From Neocallimastix lanati (nom. inval.) (taxonomy: Eukaryota; Neocallimastigomycota; Neocallimastigomycetes; Neocallimastigales; Neocallimastigaceae), in NCBI GenBank assembly GCA_016946835.1, contig JACVTC010000111.1, forward strand, positions 165,001-229,000: a stretch of 64,000 nt of DNA, given 5' to 3'. Both the position numbers and the translations under genes were made by a program. The notes under the pieces are model-generated. The model had not been told where the DNA came from. It saw only the letters and a program-made list of their open reading frames with translations, and did not search any database. Below are positions 12,655-24,730 of the stretch, one piece after another; within the stretch, counting starts at the first letter, position 1, and every line of letters starts with the position of its first letter.

Positions 12655-14209
12655 TATATTATAATATATTTCGCTGAAAGGAAAAAAAAAAAAATTAATA
12701 AAATAAAATATAATTTTTTTATGTAATATTCTAATATTCCTTATTAAAAAATTATTTTTTTAATGAATTTCTATTATTTTTTTATTTTTTTATTTTTTGT
12801 TAATATTATCTATATGGTAATATTTATTAAATTAAATATCTATCTATTTTTATTTATTTATGGGTATTGTAAAATTATATAAAGATACGATGTGAAAATG
12901 AAAATAAAATCTATATATCTATATATATTTTTTCTAATAAATAAGATAAAATAAATATTAATAGTAATATAGAAATTAAAAAATTATTAAAACTTTTAAA
13001 AAAAAAAAAAGAAAATAAAGTATAAAACATGGTAATATAATAAATTAAAAATTTTTTATAGTAATTATAATATTAATTAGTATATATAAACTATAAAATT
13101 AATAATTATTAAAAATTATTATGATATATAAAAAGTATTATTTAATTAATTCTTTTTAATTATTATAATAAAAATTTTATTATATATAAATTAAGATAAA
13201 AATTTTTATTATATAAAATTTTATTATATAAATTATTATATAAATTTTTTTTTATTTAAAAATTAAGATATAAATTATTATTTTATAAATTATCCTAATT
13301 AATAATTTATAATAAGATTTTTAAAAGAAGAAAAATAAAAACCTTAATTAGAATTGTAAATTAAGAGTTAAGAAGGTTTTCATTTAATAGAATGCAAAAA
13401 AAAAAAAAAAAAAAAAAATTATATAAAAAAAAATTATTGGATAATCTTTATTTCATTATTTTAAAATTAAATGGAAGGCATTTTTTTTTTTAAATTCATT
13501 TAATGAAGTCATTAAGTTCAATCCAACCCTAAATTTAGTGATTTTTTTTTTTTTTTTAATTATTAATACTTTATATTTTATAAGCTGATTTTTATTATTA
13601 TATATTCAAATTTAATAAACTGCTATTAAATATTTTATTATTATATTTATATATATATGATTATTTTTGATTATTTATATTTTAATTTTTTTATTTTTTG
13701 TTTTAATATATTTTATTCATTTATTTATATCAATACGCCACTTAGAAAATAAAACATTATAAATAACATTTATTTAATGCGCCTCTAAATTTATATATAA
13801 TTCTAATCTTTATTATTAATACATATAATGATGGATTAGTTTATATTAAGGTAAAATATTATTAATTTATAAACTTTATTATAGATTAATAGAATTTATT
13901 TTAAAAGTCATTAACTTTATAAAGTTATTATAAAAAAAAAAAAAATGAATGAAATCTTGGCTATAATATTCTGAAGAAAAATTATTGATTCTAATTGCTA
14001 TTAAATTTACAATAATAAATAAATAATAATAAATAATAATCATATAATAATAATAATAAATAATAATAAATAATAATAATAATAATAATAATATAATAAT
14101 CATATAATAATAATATAATAATAATATAATAATCATATAATAATAATCATATAATAATAATCATATAATAATAATAATAATATATAATCTAATAAAGTTT
14201 TTTTTTTTT
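12655..14209. other. AT-rich spacer with TAA/ATA microsatellite
   Basis: No gene is visible. A TAA/ATA-type microsatellite with CAT interruptions occupies about 14,010-14,190. The minus-strand frame over it (13,879-14,136) only translates the repeat. Confidence 0.6.
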
Positions 14210-14221
14210 TTTATTATTATT

Positions 14222-14650
14222 AAAACTGAGATTAACAGGATGAGAGGACAACAAAACCTTCAGTTTCTCTCTTAAATGTATCAGATTCTTATGTATTCTT
14301 TGCCATACTGTTTTGAGGCAGATACCTTCTTGAGTAAGGCTTATATGAAAGATATTCTTTATATATTCTTTTCAGTAATCTTTTGAACTATCATCGAAGG
14401 AGGAATAACTACACTTTTCCTCTCATAGATTGAGTTCTTTCTACACTAGCAATTATATAGTCTAGTAACAGAAATAATTACCATGACGAGGCTACACCAA
14501 CTTCATTTAGAGAGAAAAACACCATGGAAGAATGAAAATTGACCCATATAAATTCAAGAGATAGTCTTGCGTTTATCCAACAACCTTATATGTATTGTAT
14601 ATGCTAAAGGTATTAAATACTCTGATACAAACTGGAAAAATATCTAAAAA
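14222..14650. other. Compositional island of unknown origin
   Basis: About 430 bases with clearly more G and C than either side, flanked by poly-T/TTA and by (AAT)n. No long frame survives; both strands have several stops. A decayed mobile element or pseudogene is the likely explanation, but no motif was recognised. Confidence 0.4.
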
Positions 14651-15765
14651 TAATATGCAAATAATAATAATAATCCAATAATAATAAATAATAAGAATTT
14701 ATTTATTGTTAGTAATTTATATGTTTTTATGGGAATTAAATTGAAATAGTAATTATAACCATTAGTAATTTAAATAATGGTAAAGTATATTAGTTTTTAT
14801 AAGAATTATAAATGAATAAATGAATAAATGAATAAATAAATAATTATAATTAATAAGTAATAAGTAATAAGTAATAATTAATAAGTATGAATAGTGAAAT
14901 TTTAAAATTAGAAAATATAGAAATATACATAATTTTATGTAAATAATACATTAAATTTATGTAATTCATTCATTAATTAAGAAAGTTTTCTGTAATTTAA
15001 ATTATAACTATTTTTTATTTAATTTTTCTGAAAATGGATAGTAATTGTAATGTTATATATTATTTAATAAATTATAATATATGTCAATTTTTATTAAATA
15101 GTATAAACTACCTATTTAATAAATTATGAATCTGTAGAAAATTAAAGTTTTAATTTATTTATATTAAAAAAGTAAAATAATTAGTGGTTTTAACCTTTTT
15201 GGAAGAATTAAATTTCATTCTTAATAAAACGTTTTCTTTCTTTTCATTGGACCAAAACAATATTACATATATCAAAGTATAATAAATAATATATGTAGAA
15301 GAATTAAATCAATTGAATTTAGTGTATCAAAATATTTTACTATTTTATATTAAATATATTAAATGTTTGTGGTTTATGTTTTTTGTTCGTGTTACGAATT
15401 TTTATTCAATTAATATAAAATAAAAAAATAGGAAAGGTTCTATATAAAAATAAGTAAATAAATAAGTATAAAAAAGTAAATAAATAAATATAAAAAGTGA
15501 ATAAATAAATATAAAATTTAAAAAATAAATATAAAATTAAAATTATAATAATAATAAAACAAACTAAATAATATTGTGTGTGTTATGGAAGATGGGATTA
15601 TTTTATATAATTTAAGGAGTTTTTTGTTAAGGTTACATTGTTTTTAAAAAGATACAGATAAAAATAAAAGTATATTTTGCTTTATTTATACCATTTCTCT
15701 TTGATTTAGTAGAAGAAATAATAAATAATAAATAATAATAATAATAATAATAAATAGATTGTATT

Positions 15766-15803
<38 letters not shown>

Positions 15804-16055
15804 GATCGTATTTATAATAATAAAAAAATTGTATTATAGTGATAATAATATTAAAAGATTGCATTTATAATAATATAAAGATTGTATTTATAATAATAAA
15901 AAGATTGTATTATTTAATTAAATCGCATTTATGATAATAATAATTAGATTGAAGTAGTGAAGTTTTTAATAATAAATGAACATATTTTTTCAAATATATG
16001 AAATGAAATTGATAAAATCATTAATTTTAACTCTTTGTTAGATGTGAAATAAATA

Positions 16056-16086
<31 letters not shown>

Positions 16087-16090
16087 TACA

Positions 16091-16178
16091 TATGTGAAAA
16101 GTTGTTCATACTTTAAATATGGCCTTTTATTTATGTGAAAAGTTGTTTATACTTTAAATATGGCCTTTTATTTATGTA
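16091..16178. repeat. Two-copy tandem repeat, unit about 44 bp
   Basis: The unit containing TATGTGAAAAGTTGTT and TTTAAATATGGCC occurs twice back to back with essentially one mismatch, indicating a recent tandem duplication in non-coding DNA. Confidence 0.8.
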
Positions 16179-17639
16179 TAACTCATATTCAAAAATCTTT
16201 TCTCATTAGTGAATGTATAGTAAGTGAATATTAGATAATTGAAAGTTTTTTTTAATATTTTCTCCACTCTTTTTTTTTTTTATTATTTGTTTGTATAAAA
16301 TATTTAATTTATTATTTATCTATATTTTATTTATATATACATTTATTTAATTATTATTTTTATTGCTAAGATTTATTAAATATTTATTTAATTATTATTT
16401 AATTATTTATTTATTATTTATATATTAGGGAAAAGTTTATTTATAATTAAGTAGACCTTCATAGAATAATCTGTAAAAGAAGACGAGTGAACTTCCTACA
16501 AAAATATTTTAATTCATATTTTATGACAAAATCAATGATACAATAAACTGTTAATATATATAATAATATATTATATATAAAAAGGGCATTAAATATTAAT
16601 ATAATTAATTTTAAATATAATTAATTTTAAATATAAATAATTATTAATAAAAATAATTATAAATAAAAATATTATTATACATATAAATATATAAATATAG
16701 TTAAAAATATAAATATAAATTTTATTTATTTATTTTTTTTTTGAATTGAAATTGTATTAATATATATTTTATTATATTAAATAATTTTAATTTATCTATA
16801 TATAATATTTCAATTTATCAATTACCGTATATAAAATGTACATAAATTACAATATAGTCAATTCAATATATTATTGGCATTTTGTACTGAAGTTTAAGTC
16901 ATATCGAAATACGTTTTTTCGAAATAGGTTAAAAGTTAGATGCAGTACATATTTGGAAATTTAAATAGTCAAATTAAAAATATAATAAAGTTTGAATATT
17001 AAATAAAAATTTTCATTATTTATTTAATAATATATAAAGTTTAAATGATATGCAAATAAAAATATATATAAATAGAGTTTAGTTGATATATTAATATTAA
17101 TATCTGAATCAAATTATATAATATCAAAAAAAAAGGAATAAACCAAAAAAAAAGCCCTGAATAAGTATATTTTATATAATAAAAATTGTATTGATAATAT
17201 ATAACATTTAATTCCTATACTTTTATAATATTAATCTAATTTATATATGGAAATAAATTAAATATATATTATTTCTATATATATTATTTCTTAATTATTT
17301 ATCAACATTTTAATTATATTTTAATATATATGAAATTGTTTTTTTTTTATTTGGAAATTATTGTTTAATATACAATAAAGTTTTATTCTATTCTATATCA
17401 TTCAATATAAACTAATATATAATATTATATATAATTATATATGATATATATTATATATTATATAGAGGAAAATTTCAATAAGCTATAGCTTAAGGTTAGA
17501 ATAAAGTGTCAATTATATAATATTATATAATATATACAATATATTGAATTATCAAAATTTTTTTCTTGGTTCTTTTTAAATAAGTATATAATTAATTATA
17601 TCAAAAATCATTAATCAAAAACAAAAAAAAACATATTTC

Positions 17640-18145
17640 TTTAATAAATAATAAATGAATAAAGAATAAATAACAAATAACAAATAATAAATAATAAATA
17701 ATAAATAATAAATAATAAATAATAAATAATAAATAATAAATAATAAATAATAAATAATAAATAATAAATAATAAATAATAAATAATAAATAATAAATAAT
17801 AAATAATAAATAATAAATAATAAATAATAAATAATAAATAATAAATAATAAATAATAAATAATAAATAATAAATAATAAATAATAAATAATAAATGAATA
17901 AAGAATAAATAATAAATAATAAATAATAAATAATAAAGAGTATTTATTAATAAATAATAAATAATAAGAGTATTTATTAATGAATAATAAATAATAAATA
18001 ATAATAGCAAATAATAAATAAATAAATAAATAATAAATAAATAAATAATAAATAATAATAAAGAGTATTTATTAATGAATAATAAATAATAAATAATAAT
18101 AGCAAATAATAAATAAATAAATAAATAATAAATAAATAAATAACA
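17640..18145. repeat. AATAAAT heptanucleotide array with two higher-order copies at the right end
   Basis: About 30 units of AATAAAT run over 17,681-17,895 and are followed by degenerate units. A unit of roughly 95 bp containing AAAGAGTATTTATTAATGAA is then repeated. The minus-strand 131-residue frame is a translation of the repeat and is not a gene. Confidence 0.85.
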
Positions 18146-19607
18146 CTAAATTATAATAAAATAAATTGTATTATATGTCCAAATAAATAATGAAAATAAA
18201 TTAAAATCGAAAAATCAATATATTAAATATACACAAATAAAACATTAAAATAGATAATTTATTTTTATTTAAATTTTAATCTATCATAGAGTATTGCTGA
18301 TATATAATAGACGTATATTAAAATAGTAATTAGAATAGATTATCATCATTATTAAATAATATTCAAAACAATTTTTATTTAATTAATTATTAACTATTAT
18401 TAATAATTAATTATTATTATTATTTTTTATTTTTATTTTCTATTATAATATAATAATATGTAAGTAAAACAAATTAAAACAATAATTATATATATACATA
18501 AACATATTTTTTCAAAAAAAGAAAAAAAATTTTATTTATCAAAAATTAAAAAATACTTTTATAATTTTTATTTAATCTTGAAATAAGGATCTTTTTTTTT
18601 TTTTTTTTGTTATTTTATATGTATACTTTTTGTATATGTGATTATACAAATTTATTGTATATCATAAATATACATAGAGAACAAAAATAAAATAAAGAAT
18701 AGAGAAGAAAAGTATATATTTTTTTTCCAAACTCCAAAAATAAATTTTTTTTGAGTTTTAAGTTATATTAATATATATATTAAAAATTGATTCTGAAATA
18801 AAGAGTTATATGAAAATTTAAAAGTTAAAAAAAAAAAATAAAAAAAAAAAAAAAGAAGTTTATGTACTGAACTTTTAATATAAATTAAGCAAAAAAAAAG
18901 TGAAAAATAAAATATAATAGAAGAAAAAAAGTAAACAAAAGCTGAATATAAAGTAATTGTTTATGTATATATTTATAAGTAAAAATAATTATTTTATTTT
19001 ATAAAATCATAATATGTTGTAAACAATGCACTAATATAAAATTTCATTTATTTTATTTTGTATAATTATTCATATTTTAAAAGTAATATATATATATATA
19101 AATCAATATTATATACATAATAAATTAATAATAATTTATAAATTTTATATTATTTAATTTTTATATTTTATTATTTTGAAAATCATAACTATCAATCATT
19201 TATATAACTTGAATAAGAAAATAATTATAAATTATTAATATACTTTTGTAAAAGTAATATTAAACATTTTTTTATTTTTTTAAATTTGTTTTAATATATA
19301 ACAGTAGTTTTTACTTGTAAAATTATTATTATAGATTAAATTTTAGAAAATAAGAAAAATTATTTAATATTATTATTTTTTATACAATAAATAATTTATA
19401 TATTAAATAATTGTCGTATAAACAAATCTTTATAGATTTTTTTTATTAAAACAATTTATATAAGTTAAGGTTATAGTTTTAAAAATATTATTTTTAAAAA
19501 TTATTAATAATATAATATAAATTATAAAAAGAAAATCATTTAATATATAATAATATAATATAATAGATTTAATATTTTATATAATTAAAAAAAAAAAAAA
19601 TTAAAAA

Positions 19608-21260
19608 ATGCAAAATCCAAATAATCCAGAACCTGAAATCCCTCAAAGGGCAAAAAATTATCCAATACCAACAACGAATGGTGGAGCTAATGTTCAAATG
19701 TTCAACAATAGACCTCAAGGAAATAATGGTCCAATGTTTAATAATAAACCTCCAATAGTACCACAAAGAACTAATGTTTCTGTAGTTCCGAATCAAGCTC
19801 AACAATTTCAAATATTATCTCAAAATAATCAAAGACCACCACCACCAGTAACAAGACAAACTTCATCTTCTACACCAGCTAATGTTTCACAAGTACCAAG
19901 ACAAGCTTCTACAGGTACAAGAACTGATTTACCACCACCACCACCAATTCCACCTCAATATTCTAATCATACTCCTTCACCAGCTAATAATGGTGGTGCT
20001 TATCCATCAAGAAATAATACTAGCAGTAGTTCTAATGTTCAAGTCAATATGTCACAAAATATACAACATAGAAGAGCTAACTCTCAAAGGGACTATCCAT
20101 CAAAACCTGAAGCTCCAAAAAAATCTAATATTTCTATCTATCGTAGTGCATCTCAATTAAGAACTAAATTTGTTGATATGGTAAAAACAGTACCAAGTCT
20201 TGGTAGAAACTTTAGTACAAAACGTAGACAAGAGAAGGTTAGAAGATTAAGTAAATTTGGAGGTATGAATGTACACACTGCTTATAGAAATTCATTAATG
20301 GTAAAACCTAAATTTGAAAATGAACTTTTGTTAAAACCACAAAATCCAAATTTCATTATTTCTATTGGTATTATTGTTATGATTGCTGCAGTTTCATTAT
20401 CTATTGCTCTTATTGCTTTAGTAAATGGTGGTTTATCTGAAGTTAAGATTCATGATATTTCAAGTGAAGATGCCTATGGTTTTATTTTCTTTTCAATGTT
20501 TATGATACTTATAGCTACTACTGGTTGTATTTCATATTATAAAAAATGGACACCATTACTTATTACTTATGCTGTATTTATTATTTTTGGATTTATTGTA
20601 CAATTAATTATTATTTCTTTATTCTTAAATATTTATTTCCATCCAGTTGTACAAATGAGAAATAAATGGGTTGATGTATTAACCATTGATGAAAAATCAA
20701 CTATACAGGAAGACTATCAATGTTGTGGTTTTCTTTCTGTTATTGATCATGGAGAAACTTCTTCAATGTGTTTCCCAGATACAGGTTCTACTACTTTACC
20801 CGTTAAATCAGGAAAAGCTCTCATGAATACCTTAAACTATCTTGATTTACCATTAAGAAAAAGACAAGATCCTGGAGCTGCTGCAGATAATGCAGGTGCT
20901 GCTGCCAATGATGGTGGAGCTGCTAATGGTGGAGCTGCTGCTAATGGTGGAGGTGCCGCTAATAAAACCAATGCTCCAGGTGCAGGTGCTCTTTCAACTG
21001 ATGATACTCAAAAAATACAAGATTTAAAACAATTCTATAAGTTAAAGGATCCAAATTCATATACTAATGAAGATATTAAGGAAGAAGGTTGTGCTAATGT
21101 TATTGTTAATGCTGTTAAAACTGGTTTACTTCAATATATTTTAATTGAAGTTCTTATGGCATTTAGTTTTGTTGCTGCGTTCTATTTTGCTTATATACAT
21201 TTCAGAGAACAATTAGATTTAGAAAATGAAATTGATTCTGCAAGAGCTACATTTGGTTAA
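19608..21260 (+). CDS. Tetraspanin-like four-TM protein with Pro-rich N-terminal extension
   Basis: Intronless 550-aa frame. Residues 1 to about 240 form a predicted cytosolic extension rich in Pro/Gln/Asn, with poly-Pro runs (RPPPPVTRQ, LPPPPPIPPQ) suited to SH3, EVH1 or profilin partners, then a basic stretch. TM1 lies at about 247-272, TM2 at 288-310 and TM3 at 315-345. The large extracellular loop follows, with the tetraspanin CCG signature at residues 372-374 (YQCCGF) and further Cys residues (SSMCF, EGCAN). TM4 is at about 505-530, with a short acidic tail. The loop carries a dibasic LRKRQ site near residue 415 and an Ala/Gly/Asn insert at about 420-462. Typical tetraspanins are 200-300 aa, so the N-terminal extension and loop insert are unusual. 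The start is the first ATG after an A-rich leader (AAAAAATG). Confidence 0.85.
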   Translation: MQNPNNPEPEIPQRAKNYPIPTTNGGANVQMFNNRPQGNNGPMFNNKPPIVPQRTNVSVVPNQAQQFQILSQNNQRPPPPVTRQTSSSTPANVSQVPRQASTGTRTDLPPPPPIPPQYSNHTPSPANNGGAYPSRNNTSSSSNVQVNMSQNIQHRRANSQRDYPSKPEAPKKSNISIYRSASQLRTKFVDMVKTVPSLGRNFSTKRRQEKVRRLSKFGGMNVHTAYRNSLMVKPKFENELLLKPQNPNFIISIGIIVMIAAVSLSIALIALVNGGLSEVKIHDISSEDAYGFIFFSMFMILIATTGCISYYKKWTPLLITYAVFIIFGFIVQLIIISLFLNIYFHPVVQMRNKWVDVLTIDEKSTIQEDYQCCGFLSVIDHGETSSMCFPDTGSTTLPVKSGKALMNTLNYLDLPLRKRQDPGAAADNAGAAANDGGAANGGAAANGGGAANKTNAPGAGALSTDDTQKIQDLKQFYKLKDPNSYTNEDIKEEGCANVIVNAVKTGLLQYILIEVLMAFSFVAAFYFAYIHFREQLDLENEIDSARATFG

Positions 21261-21474
21261 TTATGTAGTTTTGTTTTTACTTTATTTTTTTTATTATTTA
21301 AAAAATTTCCATTTTTTTTTTTTTAAATTTTAATAAAAAACTAAAAAAGGAATACATATTTTTTATTTAAAAGATTATTAAAAAAAAGTAATAATAATAA
21401 TAAATTTAAAATAAAAAAAAAAAAAAAATGAAAGAAAGAAGAAAAAGAAAAATAAGAAAAATAAGAAAAATAGG

Positions 21475-21505
<31 letters not shown>

Positions 21506-22112
21506 TAATATGTTTAATATTTATTGAATAAAAAAATTAGTAATATAAATATAAATACTAATACAATGATCCTTTTTTTTTTTTTTTTTTTCTTTTATTT
21601 CTTTTATTTTTATTTTATTTTTAAATATATATATTTTTTTAATCAATTTTTTTTTTATCAATTAATAAATATAAATTTAAATAGTTTTATATTTTTTTTC
21701 TTCTTTTTATTTTATTTATTTATTTATTTTTTTTTTTTAAAATAGAAGTGGAAAAAAATAAATAAAAAAAAATTATAGTTTAGTACAAATAATAATATAA
21801 ATAATAATATATAAATATGTTTAAAAATAAATGATAAAATAAATTAAATTTTTAAATAATAACATAAATATATAAAAAAGAAAATTAGTAAATAATAAAG
21901 AAATTTAAAAACAAAGAATAAATGTATATAAACACAACAGTTAAAAAATAAAAAATAAAAAAATAATAATAAATAATAAATAATAAAATAAACCTATATA
22001 AAAAATTAAATATTTAATATTAATAAATCATTAATAAATCATTAATAAAAATTTCATATTAAATAATAATAAAAAAAAAAAAAAAAAAAAAGCAACAACA
22101 ACAAAAAAAAGA
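21261..22112. other. AT-rich spacer
   Basis: Homopolymer and AT-dinucleotide sequence only. The short frame at 21,524-21,745 is poly-Phe/Ile from T-runs and is not considered coding. Confidence 0.6.
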
Positions 22113-22135
22113 TTATTAATAAATATAAGCCATGT

Positions 22136-22147
22136 TGGTCCAGTCGG
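22136..22147 (+). promoter_or_regulatory. Pol III A box in the SINE head
   Basis: TGGTCCAGTCGG resembles the tRNA A-box consensus and lies in the D-arm of the tRNA-like head. Confidence 0.7.
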
Positions 22148-22178
22148 TTAGGACGATACAGGTTACTGTAGAGGGCGG

Positions 22179-22189
22179 GGTTCGAATCC
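22179..22189 (+). promoter_or_regulatory. Pol III B box in the SINE head
   Basis: GGTTCGAATCC is a perfect match to the Pol III B-box consensus GGTTCGANTCC and lies in the T-arm. Confidence 0.88.
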
Positions 22190-22571
22190 TCGGCATGGCA
22201 CCAAATAATCGGATGAGGTTTCTATCCTGGGATATCATGAGACCACACGTGATATTCATAAGGCTTTCCCTCAAATGATTATTTCACCCAACCCTGATAC
22301 TACGCTTTGAATTTAAGCATAGACCTTGATGGTTGTAATATTTCCAATCGCCAATGATTACACCCACTAGGGAGGAGTTAATGATTCCGTTCTGATGCTC
22401 GTGGTCATTAGAGATATATGTAGGAACGTTAGGAATGCATCTCCGGGCAGTGTGTAACGACGATTGAGAGCGGCGAAGCTGATACAGTATGCCAATAACT
22501 CATCACCTTACAGTTAATTAATAACTGTATGGCCATATTGGGAGATGGGTACCCAGTATGTGCAGTCTATG

Positions 22572-22578
22572 TTTTTTT
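22572..22578 (+). terminator. Probable Pol III terminator at the SINE end
   Basis: T7 run. It is the first run of four or more Ts after the tRNA-like head, at the element's 3' end just before the right target-site duplication. Confidence 0.65.
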
Positions 22579-22596
22579 GTTTATTAATAAATATAA

Positions 22597-23565
22597 AATA
22601 TATAATAAATATATAATACTTTATTATTTTTATTTTAATTTATATAATTTTTATCCAGGGCATATATAAATTTGGTTAAAATTAAAAATTATCAGAATTT
22701 AATAAAATAAAATAAAATTATAATATTTAGAGGGTTATGTAATATATTTATATTTTTAAATTTTTTTAAGTTATTTAATTGGAACAAATTATTTTTGTAA
22801 ACCAATCATTATTATGAATAATTATATTTTGAATGTATTTAAGAAAATTTATGAATTTAATAATTTTATTCTTCCTTTTAGCTTATTGTTAAAAATGAGA
22901 GATAAGGTAAACATCGCTTATTCGAATGATCATGATATTAGATGTTAATTAATATAAAAATATGATATAATAAGAATTAAATAATACGTATTATGTAAAA
23001 TAATAATTTATAAAAAAAAATTGTAAATTCTAATGGATGTTTCAAAATTTATAAAATTTTAAAAATAATAGTGGAGAAAGAAGAGACAGAGAAGATTAAA
23101 GCGTAAGAGAAGAAAGATGAGAGCCAGATCCAAATAAGCGGCTCATGATTCTTTATAGCTTCTCCAAAGATGAATATAATCACCGATTATTGAAATTTTT
23201 GAAATGCTACATCGAAGTCGTGCCAAGAATCGATTGTATTAAATGTAATCTCTAGTTTACTTAAAGCTTTTTTTATGGCATGTTAAACGAATGTAAATTT
23301 TATGTTCGTTCAATAATCTATGAGAAAACTCTTAATAAACGATCATTTGATACTCCATAAAACATAAAAAAAGATGATTTAATTGTTAAAGAAAATATAA
23401 CTTGGTTGTGTGTTAATTTATTATAATTGTAAAATAGTATATAAATATTTAAAGGTTAAAATGAAATATGGAATAAGTTGAATTAGTATGGGAAGTTTCA
23501 ATAATAAATATATATGGTATATTGTTTTTTTGAAAATATTAATAGTTCAGGTTATATTGAAATGA
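22597..23565. other. Spacer with a weak compositional island
   Basis: Mostly AT-rich. About 23,070-23,330 is less AT-rich, with short coding-like stretches on the minus strand but no recognisable domain. It directly precedes the Asn/Ser-rich relic and may be part of the same decayed repeat. Confidence 0.4.
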
Positions 23566-23930
23566 ATGAAATATGTTATGGATATTTTTGTAATTAACCT
23601 AATAATAAATAGTAATGAAAGTAATATGGTCACAGATATGAAAAATATAGAATCAAGTATTGATTTTGATAGTAATAATGAAGTATATAATATTAATAAC
23701 AATAGTAGTGTTGATAAAATAGTTATAGTATTAATGGTGAAAATATGAATTATAATATTAGTGATAGTGAAAATAGTATTGATAACGTAGAAAATAGGTC
23801 AATTAGTGAAAATTGTGTTAATTGTGAATAATATTGGGATGTTTTGTTTTATAATCAAATCATTCTTGGTGGTGATTGTTCTAAAGAAACCCATTTTAAA
23901 TGTGAACATAAAAAAAAGAAAATTAATTAT
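23566..23930 (+). repeat. Second copy of the Asn/Ser-rich repeat relic
   Basis: The frame containing NIESSIDFDSNNEVYNIN, then SISENCVNCE after a frame break, parallels NVESSSDSDSSNEVYHN and SIDENCVNF at 9,136-9,355. The DNA is also alike, with shared AATATAGAATCAAGT-type stretches. It continues as IILGGDCSKETHFKCEHKKK at about 23,860. It is a decayed member of the same dispersed family; function unknown. Confidence 0.5.
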
Positions 23931-23934
23931 GAAA

Positions 23935-24244
23935 CTTAAAAAAATATATTATATATTTAAAATTATATTATATAATTAAAATTTTATAACAATATTCTAT
24001 TCTATGGTATAATAATAATAAAAAAATAAATAAATAAAAATATTTTATTAGTAGTTTTATTATATTAAATAAAATAAATAATTTTTTTTTTTTTATAATA
24101 TTTCAAAAAAACAAACTTTATTAATATTTAAAAACTTGGTACTATCATTATTATCAAAAAATGGAACTGGTATTATTATTAAATCTTAATATGTGTAGTA
24201 ATATATATATTATATAATACCTAAATTTACATAAATTTATATAT

Positions 24245-24295
<51 letters not shown>

Positions 24296-24600
24296 TGTAC
24301 TGGGAAGTAATAAGAGAAAAGGGTAATAGGATTCACTTACATGAGAGTAAATTATAGTAGTATATATATATATATATATCTTTTTTATACAATAATTGAT
24401 TTGTATACTACTTGCATTAACGAATAAGGAAAAAAATTTTTTTTTCTCATGATATTATTATTCTTTGATTTTACTAAATAATCATATATATAAATAAGTA
24501 GTACCTAACCATTACCTTTAACAAAAGAAAAGAAAAAGAAAAAAAAATTAAGATATTATTATAATTTTTATTATTTTTTAAATATTATTTATTAAATAAA
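23935..24600. other. AT-rich spacer with TA-dinucleotide runs
   Basis: TA repeats at about 24,247-24,277 and 24,360-24,380 and short T-runs. No gene is seen. Confidence 0.6.
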
Positions 24601-24661
24601 TACAATATAAATAATACAAAAGTATTCAAAAAAAATTAATGTGAAATGAAATTATATTTTT

Positions 24662-24730
<69 letters not shown>

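Larger units (their letters stand above)
14651..19607. other. Long AT-rich gene-poor spacer
   Basis: Nearly 5 kb without a supportable gene. It holds TAA microsatellites (about 15,718-15,800 and 16,050-16,080), a two-copy tandem repeat at 16,091-16,178 and a heptanucleotide array (17,640-18,145). The rest is featureless AT sequence leading into the 5' region of the tetraspanin-like gene. Confidence 0.6.
22113..22596 (+). mobile_element. tRNA-headed SINE-like retroposon with perfect 16-bp target-site duplications
   Basis: A GC-richer block of about 450 bp (22,129-22,580) is bounded by identical 16-bp repeats, TTATTAATAAATATAA, at 22,113-22,128 and 22,581-22,596. Its first 75 bases fold like a tRNA. 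The 7-bp acceptor stem pairs GCCATGT with GCATGGC. The D-stem pairs GTCC with GGAC. The T-stem and loop are CGGGG, TTCGAAT, CCTCG, followed by ACCA. The anticodon arm is degenerate. A body unlike tRNA follows and ends in ATGTTTTTTTGT. No run of four Ts occurs inside the element until T7 at 22,572, so a Pol III transcript could span it. tRNA head, unique body, T-run end and TSD are the hallmarks of a SINE mobilised by target-primed reverse transcription. The family is not recognised. Confidence 0.88.

Noticed and set aside
17615-18010. 131-residue Leu/Phe/Ile/Tyr frame (minus)
   Set aside because: Produced by the AATAAAT heptanucleotide array; the period-7 repeat stays open by chance.
17640-18145. 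Telomeric or centromeric repeat
   Set aside because: The AATAAAT unit lacks the G-rich strand of telomeres and the array is short; similar low-complexity arrays are scattered through the window.
22129-22203. A functional tRNA gene
   Set aside because: The anticodon arm does not give a standard 5-bp stem with 7-base loop, the 3' CCA is encoded, and the unit is embedded in a 450-bp block with its own target duplications.
22400-22460. A hammerhead-type ribozyme inside the SINE body (TTCTGATGC)
   Set aside because: The conserved CTGATGA and GAAA core strands are not both present.
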